Source of the DNA: Xiphophorus maculatus
Taxonomy: Eukaryota; Chordata; Actinopteri; Cyprinodontiformes; Poeciliidae
DNA: 64,000 bases
NCBI RefSeq assembly: GCF_002775205.1
Contig: NC_036459.1
Location: 19,576,312 to 19,640,311, forward strand
Reading direction: 5' to 3'
Shown here piece by piece: positions 48,701 to 60,700 of this stretch. Both the position numbers and the translations under genes were made by a program. Position 1 is the stretch's first letter, and each line of letters starts with the position of its first letter. The notes under the pieces are model-generated. The model had not been told where the DNA came from, did not search any database, and was given only the letters and a program-made list of their open reading frames with translations.

Positions 48701-51631
48701 TAGAATTCCTGATAGTAGAATGGCAGGCAGATCTATAGTTCAAGCTCCTCTGCTGTGGAACCAGCTCCCAGTTTCAGTCTGTGAGACAGTTGTTTTTCTC
48801 TCCATTGAGCTACATCTGGTCTGGCATTGTGGCTCCTGGACCTCTACCTTCCTGGAGGAGGAGGATGCTGCCATGAGCTAACTGTTCTCTCTGTCCTGCT
48901 ATTAACTTTTTACCTTAATCAACATCAGAAATCATCCTCCATCAATTCATCAGTTTCTTCTTGTGCATTCTGCTCTCTCTTCTCAAACCTCCAGTTGTTT
49001 TGTGTCAGATGGTTGCATGAACTGAGCCCAGTTCTGGTTCTGCTGGAGGTTTCTTCCCATTAAATAAGAGTTTTCCCTCCCAACTGTTGCTATATACATG
49101 CTCAATCATGTAAAGGATTGTGCTAAAGTCTTTGATGTTGCTACATGTTTCACCAGGAGGAGTGAATGCTGCAAGACTGAATCCAGTCTGCTGGGTTTCC
49201 TTAGACAGAAACGTTTTAAACTACTTTGAATAATTAACTGAGCATGCTGTTTTGTTTGACATCACTGGAAAGCTCATAATCCACACGTTCAGAATCTGTA
49301 AATATCTTGAAACACCCCTGAGGAGACTTGCTCATGGTTTTGCTGCGGACAATCATGTATATCTGTGATCGAAATAAAATGTGTTTGTTTGTAAAGTGCC
49401 TCCACATGACATTTGTTGTGAATTAGTGTAATTAAATAAACTGAATTGATTTCTTGATTCAATATTTCAGGCAGTAATGAACTGTAATGAATCAATTACA
49501 GTTGATTCATGATTTTAAAAGGACAGTTGTACTTTTTCAAACAGAACCAGTTTAGTTTTGATAGTCATTTCAACCTTAATAAATAAATGATCATAAAACT
49601 ACATTTTGTATTTACTATCCAAATCCAAATGTATTTAATGGTCTGAAACACTGAACTGTGCCAGTAGACATTAGTCATTGGGCTGAAATTATGTGACTCC
49701 ATTCATTAATTCAATCCATATAAATTCTCTGTATGTGCAATTGCATGTATTAATATCTATTTTATACAATTTGCATGTTGTATAGATGGAAATAATCATT
49801 GTTGTGGTGTAGGTGGTGTCCACCTGGCTTCCTGTGCAACATGTGTTTGGCCTCCACTGCTGTGATCTGGGACACTGTGGTGAAGACGTGAGCGCAATGC
49901 ACCGCTGCTCGCTCCAGGCAGTACCGATGGTAGATCTGCCTCTCTCCTGCCTCCTTGTCAATATTGAACTACCAGCACACAAAAATATCAGAATCAATTT
50001 TAAGCTGTAAATTCAAAGAGAAATGACAGTAGAATAGTTGTTAGGACAGGTTCCATCTGTACAGAATCTTGCATGTTAAAGCCTAGCAAGTTATAACATC
50101 ACACTCCTCTTTTTCAAACGGGTCACAGCAACACCTTACTTTGGAAATTCCTTTGTTTTGTTGGATGTTTTTCTGGCTTCTCTGTTTCTTAAGAAGATCT
50201 AAAAATCAACATAATGCAATAATGTTTTCCATTATTCTTTTTTTCTTATACTTTATGCTTAAAATACTAGAACCCTTGGACTCTTCGTTCATTTTACTTG
50301 GTTACTCTCATTCAACCATTTAGATTTTTTCTGAAATTTCAATTTCATTAATTTATAAACATGTACAATTTAAATTCAGTTTGAGTTAAATTTAGATTAA
50401 AATTGAAATCAATCTATTATTGATAGACTTGATTATGTATTGCCAGTTGGTGGAAAGTTATCTGAAAAATCCCAGTTGGTTACATCAGGCCATAAAAGGT
50501 TTGGACTTTATGGTTTTGGTAAAGGGGAACCAGATGTGACAAGAACCAGGAGACATGACTCACAAAACAAGCCAGGAAATTATTTGATTACCCTAAATCA
50601 GGCAAAATTAGAGAAAGGAGCATGTATTGCAATTCCTCTGGTAATTTTAATAAATTTTATATGTAATGTCTCAAAGTAATAATAATAGTAATACATTACT
50701 TATCGGTTCAAGAAGTCTGTCTTAAAGTTATGGTAACTTTAAAAACACAATAATACCTTATGAGAATAAGGTATTATTGTGTTTTTATCAATAGAATGGG
50801 AAAGGCAACTGTAGACTGGGGTCATCTGTCAATTATCTATTCAGCCAGTGAGCAATCTGCAGCTCTGGCCTGACCTTTAGGGTATGAGCAGTGGGGCCAA
50901 TTACAAGTATCACAGTAAGCCATCCTCATACAGTTCAACGTTACTAATCATGCTCTAAATGATTTTAAAATACCAAAACCTTTGAATGTGCCAATCAGTC
51001 TGACAGCTACCAATTACCCGTGTTGCTAACAGCTCTGTGGTGGGGGTCGGAACACAGTTTGCTTGAATTACAAGCAAACTGTGTAAATTTTTTAGAACAA
51101 TGAACATGGAGGGAAGTTTCAGATTCATACCAATTCAAACAATTCAATGAACTACAGTTACTTACTCTTACTCATTAAGGGTATAAATATCAAAAGTTTT
51201 AAACGGTTGCCGTTTCACATTGACCGTTTTTCCTCTTTTGAGGAGTGGGGGAGTGTTAGAATGATTTTACATAAATGGGAATTTTTTTTCAGATCCATTA
51301 ATAATGTAAATTATTCATACAAACTGAAACCAATTAAAAAGTGAAGGCAAGTTGTACCTTAACATCTTACAAAGCAAGATGGTGAGGTACAACAAGATGT
51401 TTGGTGACAAATTGTCAAATTGGTGACAAATGCCACCAATTTGCATTTGTCAAATAATTCTAGCTCAATATGTGATTGGGATTTGTCGGTGTGTAGGGAA
51501 TTTAAAACTACCCTAAAAGATTACACTTTCTGTTCAGCATGGTACAAGTTTTATTCCCAACCATGGGCGTCATGTAGGGGGGGGAGAAGTTAGGACAATT
51601 CCAAGGGCCCCTGGCCGACAGGAGGCACCCC

Positions 51632-51705
<74 letters not shown>

Positions 51706-54700
51706 GGGTGGGTGGGGGTGGAGGTTTATAGAAATAGAAAAAAAATTGAGGGCCCTGTTAATAAAATTAATCATATCATGTTTTTAAAATATTTTTTAGC
51801 TGTAAAATTAAATGTTTCCACTCCCAGACCAAAACGCTCACATTTGCCCTGAACCCCCCTGGATCTCCATGAAATGGTTTGTTCCTGCTTAGCACGCTTG
51901 ATGGTGACGGTGTTCAGCAGCAGTCAGTGGAAGACAAGAACGACTGTGGCTGTTACTATGCTGCTAAGAAAAATTATAAAGTCAGGTTTTCAAAAATATA
52001 GAGATTGAGAGGGAAAAAGACAAGAGTGTCAATTTATAGCCCAGCTTTTCTCCAAAAGAGGTGGGTAGACTGTGTGAGATTATCAACCATTTTGCATAGT
52101 TAGCTTAGTTACAGACTACCGTTTGCCTCCATTTCATTTAATGAATGAAGGAACAAATCTACCAACATATTCATATATTGTTCTTGCCCCTGTACCTTTT
52201 ATCACACTTAATAACAGATGCTGGTATGGTGATTAGACCTGCTCTAATAGCAGTTCTAATCACCATACGAGCATGAATGAGGATGATTGTCAACACTAAG
52301 ACCCTCCTTATGATTCTGATTGGTTGTTTTTGGTCAGAATGGCGCATTACTTTAGCCAGCAATAGTCAAATGTGGAAAAAACATATTTTATTAATTAAAG
52401 TTATATACTGTGGCTTGAATAAAATGCAACTACATAGCATTATTTTTTGAGAAGTCTCGATTGCTTTATGTATATTTTGCACGCTGCCTATGGCTGTTGT
52501 TGGTGGGAGAGACCTTTCAGTAATCCAAAGCTAATAATAATAAAAAATTAAGCAACCTATTTACATACAGTATGTGGACTGTTGCATTTAAATTGACTAA
52601 CAGTAAATACTGTCCTAGTATCAGTATTGGACCAAAGAAAGCAAGGCAGTCACAAGCCTTTAAAATTGTGAAGCTTTTTTTTTTTTTACTCCTCCAGGGG
52701 GTCTTTTTGTGGGCTCCAGTGTCCCTTATACGACAGTAGGCTGACAGGAAACGGGGAAGGAGAGGGGGGAAGACATGCGGCAAATATCGTCGAGTCCGGG
52801 AGTCGAACCCGCGACGGCCACGTCAAGGACTGAAGGCCTCCAAATATGGGTCACGCTAACCACTACGCCACCACGGCACGCCCCAAAATTGTGACGCTTT
52901 TTATGGGTCACATAGACTCAAGAAACTATGACAGCAGGTACGCTGTCATAGGGGGACACAATTAAATTTTTTGTCATGGGGCCCAAGATTCCTGGCAGCG
53001 CCTCTGCTCCCAACTGGATTTATTTTTTACTGCCACAAAAGATAAAACATAATTCCAAGCTTGACATAGCGCCATCAGTTCATCTTGGCTTCATCTGTTT
53101 CATGAAGGCCAAACCAGGCTCAGGAAGTACGACTATGCTAAGGCAGGAATGAGTAATTCAGGTAAATGTTTAAGTCTGGCTTAAGGCTTAGGCCTTCATT
53201 CCAAAACCATCAGAGGTTGCAGTTTTGAAGTTGATTCTGAGGAGCCCAGGTCAGCTGCATAAGACGTCAGCCAAAGAGAGGTACTGGGTTCTTGTGCGCA
53301 GACCCACTACTTTAACAGAGGACAACAAAATATGGTCTTTATGTGCAGTGACAAGGACAGTCCTTATCAAATGTCAATCCACAGAAAAAGAGAATAGATC
53401 ATTTGTACTGTCATGTATGCCTTTATCTTTGCTGCTGCTGATTGGTTTTGATCTTATCTTTGCCCCAAGCACAACCCACTGGTCTCCTACCTTATCCAAG
53501 TTGTTGTAAAAGTCAACATTCCCAGCACAAAGATATCTTCCAAGCAGTGTGGCATGAGTAGTAAAAACTGTTGCCATAGGAATGTTACGGGAGCGAGAGA
53601 GAATAAGCCCAGGACCTGCCTGCCACTCATGGAAGTGACTGATGACATTGGGTTTGTCTCCAAGGTGGTCTGTTAGCTAAAAAACCAAACAAAAAACAGA
53701 TAGATGTTAGAGGTTCACAAATTGTGAAAGCACACATTTATCGGGGAGAAACAGGTTGAATTTTAAAACTGCTAGACTTCACTGGTAAAGCCACACCTCT
53801 TTAAAGAACCAGGCAATCAAGGAGCCCAGAATGAGAGAGTCATTAGCCTCTCGGTCGTGATACGGAAGACCAATGTGGCAGGTCTCCCACAGGTCCCCCT
53901 TCCATCGGTCCAGGTTCCAGGCTGCTGAGCCGATGTCAAACAGGATAACATAAGGGCTGCCCTCAATCAGCCAGCGACCAAAATGAACCTGAAGCAGCAG
54001 ACAGAGTTCAGAAAGTACTTAACCAAGCTTAAATGTTTTCAAAACTGTTTATTTATTGTCAATTTGTCTTATCCTATATAGGAAGAATAGAATAGAATAG
54101 AATAGAATAGAATAGAATAGAATAGAATAGACTTTATTAACCCCCAAAGTGTTAAATATTGTTAAATACAAATATAACCATAGTATATAATATAACCATT
54201 TTAAAATACCATACCAAAGTTTTTATGTCTTATGTTTATAATGAATTAAGACTGGAAAATGTTTTAGATGATTGGTCAGCTCCTCCATGGGCTGCCACCT
54301 TATCGTGGTGGAGGGGTTTGAGTGTCCCAATGATCCTAGGAGCTATGCTGTCTGGGGCTTCATGCCCCTGGTAGGGTCACCCAAGGCAGACAGGTCCTAG
54401 GTGAGGGACCAGACAAAGAGCAGCCCGAAGACCCCTTATGATGGACAAGAACTTTGGACTTGGTGTTCCGTCGCCCGGACGCGGGTCACCGGGGCCCCAC
54501 TCTGGAGCCAGGCCTGGAGGGGGGGCACGATGGCGAGCGTCTGGTGGCCGGGCTTTTACCCATGGAGCCCGGCCGGGCTCAGCCCGAAGAGGAAACATGG
54601 GCCCCCCCTCCCATGAGCCCACCACCCGTGGGAGGGGCCAAAGGGGTCGGGTGCAGTGTGGGATGGGTGGCAGCAGAGGGAGGGGACCCTGGCGGTCCGA

Positions 54701-57700
54701 TCCTCGGTTGCAGAAACTGGCTCTTGGGACGTGGAATGTCACCTCTCTGGTGGGGAAGGAGCCGGAGCTAGTGCGTGAGGTCGAGAGGTTCCGGCTAGAA
54801 ATAGTCGGTCTCACCTCGACGCACGGCTCTGGTTCTGGAACCAGTCTCCTTGAGAGGGGCTGGACATACTTCCACTCTGGAGTTGCCCAAGGTGAGAGGC
54901 GTCGGGCAGGAGTGGGCATACTTGTTGCTCCCCATCTCGGCGCCTGTACGTTGGGGTTTACCCCGGTGAACGAGAGGGTAGCATCCCTCCGCCTACGGGT
55001 GGGGGGACGGGTTCTGACTGTCGTTTGTGCTTACGGGCCGAACGACAGTTCAGATTACCCACCCTTTTTGGAGTCCTTAGAGGGGGTACTGGAGAGTGCT
55101 CCTCCTGGGGACTCCCTTGTTCTGCTGGGGGACTTCAACGCTCACGTGGGCAATGACAGTGAGACCTGGAGGGGCGTGGTTTGGAGGAACGGCCCGCCCG
55201 ACCTGAACTCGAGCGGTGTTCTGTTGCTGGACTTCTGTGCTCGCCATGGATTGTCCATAACGAACACCATGTTCAAGCATAAGGGTGTCCATATGTGCAC
55301 TTGGCACCAGGACACCCTAGGCCGCAGTTCGATGATCGACTTTGTCATCGTTTCATCGGATCTGCGGCCGTATGTCTTGGACACTCGGGTGAAGAGAGGT
55401 GCGGAGCTGTCCACTGACCACTACCTGGTGGTGAGTTGGCTCCGGTGGTGGGGGCGAAAGCCGGTCAGACCTGGCAGGCCCAAACGTGTTGTGAGGGTCT
55501 GCTGGGAACGTCTGGCGGAATCCCCTGTGAGACGGAGCTTTAACTCCCATCTCCGGCAAAACTTCGAACACGTCCCGGGGGAGGTGGGGGACATGGAGTC
55601 TGAGTGGACCGTGTTCCGTGCCTCCATTGTCGAGGCGGCCGATCGGAGCTGTGGCCACAAGGTTGTCGGTGCCTGTCGCGGCGGCAACCCTCGAACCCGC
55701 TGGTGGACACCTTCGGTGAGGGATGCCGTCAGGCTGAAGAAGGAGTCCTATTGGGCCTTTTTGGCCTGTGGGACTCTGGAAGCAGCTGATGGGTACCGGC
55801 GGGCGAAGCGGCATGCGGCTCGGGCGGTTGCTGAGGCAAAAACTCGGGCGTGGGAGGAGTTTGGAGAGGCCATGGAGAAAGACTTCCGTACGGCTTCGAG
55901 GCGATTCTGGTCCACCATCCGGCGTCTCAGGGGGGGGAAGCGGTGCAGCACCAACACTGTTTATAGTGGGGATGGTGTACTGCTGACCTCTACTCGGGAC
56001 GTTGTGGGCCGGTGGGCAGAGTACTTCGAAGACCTCCTCAATCCCACCAACATGCCTTCCACTGAGGAAGCGGAGCCTGGGGACTCTGGGTTGGGCTCTC
56101 CAATCTCTGGGGACGAGGTCACCGAGGTGGTTAAAAAGCTCCTCGGTGGCAGGGCCCCGGGGGTGGATGAGATCCACCCGGAGTTCCTTAAGGCTCTGGA
56201 TGTTGTGGGGTTGTGTTGGTTGACGCGACTCTGCAATGTCGCATGGACATCGGGGGCAGTTCCCCTGGATTGGCAGACTGGGGTGGTGGTCCCCCTGTTC
56301 AAAAAGGGGGACCGGAGGGTGTGCTCCAATTATAGAGGGGTCACACTCTTAAGCCTCCCTGGCAAGGTCTATTCAGGGGTCCTGGAGAGGAGGGTCCGTT
56401 GGATAGTCGAACCTCGGATCCAGGAAGAGCAGTGTGGTTTTCGTCCTGGTCGTGGAACACTGGACCAGCTCTACACCCTTGGCAGGGTCCTGGAGGGTGC
56501 ATGGGAGTTCGCCCAACCAGTCTACATGTGTTTTGTGGACTTGGAGAAGGCGTTCGACCGTGTCCCTCGGGGAGCCCTGTGGGGGGTTCTCCGGGAGTAT
56601 GGGGTACCGGGCCCTTTGATACGGGCTGTCAGGTCCCTGTATGACCGGTGTCAGAGTCTGGTCCGCATTGCCGGCAGTAAGTCGGGCTCGTTTCCGGTGA
56701 GAGTTGGACTCCGCCAGGGCTGCCCTTTGTCACCGATTCTGTTCATCACTTTCATGGACAGAATTTCTAGGCGCAGCCAAGGTGTTGAGGGGGTCCGATT
56801 TGGTGGCCTTAGGATCTCATCTCTGCTTTTCGCAGACGATGTGGTCCTTTTGGCTTCATCAGATCGTGATCTGCAGCTCTCGCTGGAGCGGTTCGCAGCC
56901 GAGTGTGAAGCGGCCGGGATGGGGATCAGTGCCTCCAAATCCGAGGCCATGGTCTTGAGCCGGAAAAGGGTAGAGTGCCTTCTCCGGGTCAGGGGGGGTG
57001 TCCTGCCCCAAGTGGAGGAGTTTAAGTATCTCGGGATCTTGTTCACGAATGGGGGAAGAAGGGAGCGGGAGATCGACAGGCGGATTGGCGCAGCGTCTGC
57101 TGTCAAGCGGGCCCTGTACCGGTCTGTCGTGGTGAAGAGAGAGCTGAGCCAAAAAGCGAAGCTCTCAATTTACCGGTCGATCTACGTTCCCACCCTCATC
57201 TATGGTCATGAGCTTTGGGTCATGACCGAAAGAACGAGATCGCGGATACAAGCGGCCGAAATGGGTTTTCTCCGTAGGGTGGCTGGGCTCTCCCTTAGAG
57301 ATAGGGTGAGAAGCTCAGTCATCCGGGAGGGACTCAGAGTAGAGCCGCTGCTCCTTCACATCGAGAGGAGCCAGTTGAGGTGGCTCGGGCATCTGGTCAG
57401 GATGCCTCCTGGACGCCTCCCTGGTGAGGTGTTCCGGGCACGTCCCACCGGGAGGAGGCCCCGGGGAAGACCCAGGACACGCTGGAGGGACTATGTCTCT
57501 CGGCTGGCCTGGGAACGCCTCGGGATTCCCCCGGAGGAGCTAGAAGAAGTGGCTGGGGAGAGGGAAGTCTGGGCCTCCCTTCTGAAGCTGCTACCCCCGC
57601 GACCCGACCCCGGATAAGCGGAAGAAGATGGATGGATGGATGGATGGATGGATGGATGATTGGTCAGCTGTGTTGGAGCAGAGACACATCTAAAACTGCC

Positions 57701-60700
57701 ATAGCAGCAGGTCTGTAGGACTGGAGATGGAAATCCTTGTTTCAGAGCCTCAGTCCTTGTATTTGTGCTCCCAACAGAGGTTTGGAATTGTCAATTTATC
57801 ACATAGAAGGAATTTCCCCTGACTTCCTCTAACTTATTTGGACTAAAAGAACTCTTTAAAATGTCAGACTATTCATCAGACTATTATTAACACAAAACTG
57901 TCGGTTGTGGAGTTGAAAATCAAATTTTTTTCAAGAACTTTTTAAGAGACTGCATGCCTTGGGAACAGTATGTTCAGAGTAAATGGTATAAACTCTTCTA
58001 ACCAGTAATAAGTGTGTAGACACCATAGAAGATAAAAGTCAGTGGTGTTTCTAGTTAGCACTGGAAGCACTGAGGGAAAGCAGAGGAGCTTGATTTTTTT
58101 CACAGATTATCTGTTTCATACTACATGTCACAACATAGTGACAATTTTCCCCAAAAGTTGTAGTTAACATGTTTCTTCATAGTTTGCAAACAACACGCAA
58201 ACAGCTTCTCATAATTGGCGCCATTATGTTTAACAATGATGAACATTGAATCTTGAAGCAGCGTCTTTACCAGAACACACCCAAATATATGGTGGCCTGC
58301 AGCTTTGACTGTCAGTGAGAATATCCAGTGTTAATACCTTTCCTTCTGGTCATTCCAGGCAAAAAGGCTCTTAGTTTAGATATGATATAATACTGAGACC
58401 TTGAAATATAATGAGCCCAAATGCGCTATGAGAGACCACAGAAACTTGCTGAAAAATACTCAAAACATGTGACCATTTTCTTTCAGCTTAAAAGAGAATT
58501 CTACCACTCACTATGGAAATGTAAAGAAAGATGTAAAAATTCTCTATCATCATTCTAGCATTCATTAAATAAATATTAACGCTTTTGATAATCGTAACTT
58601 ATCTACAACAGGAAAGGTTTGGTCAGACTTAATGAGAAAAAAGATTGTTTACTTTTCTTCTTTGTATCCAAATATTGGGTCTCTGCTGTATTATTGAACA
58701 TCTTATGATATGACAAATATACATAAGCTTATGACCAGAACTGAAAACACACACACACATACATACACACACACACACACACACCTGGCATCCATTGTTG
58801 ATAAGAGCATCCATTGCCTTCTGGATCAGTGGGTTGGGTGGTACACAGCCTTCCACTTGTGTCTTGAAGTTGTGTTCAAAGTATGGTCCCATCATGTAAT
58901 AGTTCTCTCCCCATTCATCCACTGTGACCTTAGCTTTAGACTGGATGACAGTGTAAATTCCTCCAACTGAAAATTCATAAAGTGCAAAATAAATTACAAA
59001 ATAAATGAAAATATGTTGTATATTGCTACGCATTGTTTTCATGTGAGTATAACTACATCAGCCATTTATAGAACATCAACCCAACAAAAGTTAGACACTG
59101 AAAAAGTACTTTTTCTATTGCTAACTATTTAGAATGAAGAAAAAATCAATAATTCCAAGTCTCACAAATAATAACTATAAATATTTCTTATGAAATCTTA
59201 AATTTGAGACACTGTAAACTAATGGTAAACTGTGACACATAAGAAACATTCTCAAGCATCCCTTTGCTTGTGTTGAAAAGGGGAACATATTTTCCTGTCT
59301 TATTTCTGAGCTGAAATTACTCAAATGAAATACCAATATGTGATAACTAATGAAGTCCAGCCTTCATCAGTTTGTATAATAGAGAAAAAAAACAGTCTGA
59401 ACCCTGAACTGTTGCATACCACAATCATATCACCACTTTGAAGCAAGCACTTCATTAAAGGAGCAAATGGTAATTGTTCTACATTTCTTTTGGATGAATA
59501 AAATTGAGAAAGAACCCCCGTTATCTGGGCAGCCCTTTGCAATCCACAGCAGTTAGGACTTAGACATATCTCTTCCACTAAGTAGTATGGCTCTGGTTGT
59601 TATGGCTCAATATGCTATTCAGGGCCATTAGAGGCCCATCACCAGTTAGATTTTTAGCGTCTAACGTCTAACATGGTGTCATACTAATGGGATGACAAAT
59701 GGGATGTCCTGTAGACTAACATGTCTTGTGTTTGTTGCAAGCAGTGATGGTTTTCTGTCCCCCAGTGAATGAATTGTGCTATGTGAGGTCAGAAGCACCA
59801 TCCCAAATGTAGCATACCTTTGAAGAGGGCCCAGGATTAATGTGGTAGTTTGCTTGTATGAGCTGCTTTCACAAAAGAAATAGACTAAATAGGGTGCCCA
59901 ACTGCATCAATCTGCATTTCTGTCTGGCTCAGTGGAAATGAGGCAAGAAAGACCAAGAGGAGGAGGGCATTGCTCCATGCCTCCAAGTCAGACAGCTCCA
60001 GGAGGTCAACAGAGTGTGATTCCCACCAGGGCCCCTGGTGGGGGCTATTATTATTATTATTTTTATATATATAATAAAATAATAATAATCCCCACCAGGG
60101 CCAAGCTCAGTCCTCGCTGCCTGAAAAATTTCAGTCATAGACCATCTGCCAGGAACCCATCACATTATGACACACCAAGGGAATTCCTGTGCCTGTCTTC
60201 CCCCCAATGATCCCACCATCTCCCACAGTTATCCCCATACCAGAGGTTATGGCATGTGATTAGTTCTAAAAGCCATGAATATACATTCTGCACGCTCAAA
60301 TGTGTATTCCATGTTTGACATTGAGCATGTAAACATAACTGAAAATCTATTCACTGGGTGTTCGTGTTTGTTTGTGTCATAACTCAGTGGATAAATAACT
60401 AATAGCAGGACATGGGACATTAGACTGGATGACTAAAGTCCCATGAGACATAAAGTCAGTACATGAAAACAGGTCCTTTATTAACCAGTCATACTTATCA
60501 ACATGAAAAAAGACTCCACAAACAAATCTGTCAGCAGATGGCAGTATCACCGTTAAAATAACTCAGAATAGTCCAAATAGTTCGGATGTCTCTTTCCTTT
60601 CTATGTTCCTTTGTTCCTTTCTTACAGAGAGCTTCTGTCATGTTTTTGTTTTTGAGCAGGAATAGAAAGCTCATGTTTGATCTCCATCATTCTTGCACCT

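Noticed and set aside
55353-56177. 274-codon open frame on the minus strand
   Set aside because: It lies wholly inside the Rex3-like ORF, in GC-rich sequence, and has no recognisable protein features. It is a shadow frame.
59929-60210. Tyrosine- and isoleucine-rich frames
   Set aside because: They are produced by ATT/TAT repeats in the hairpin at 60022-60102.
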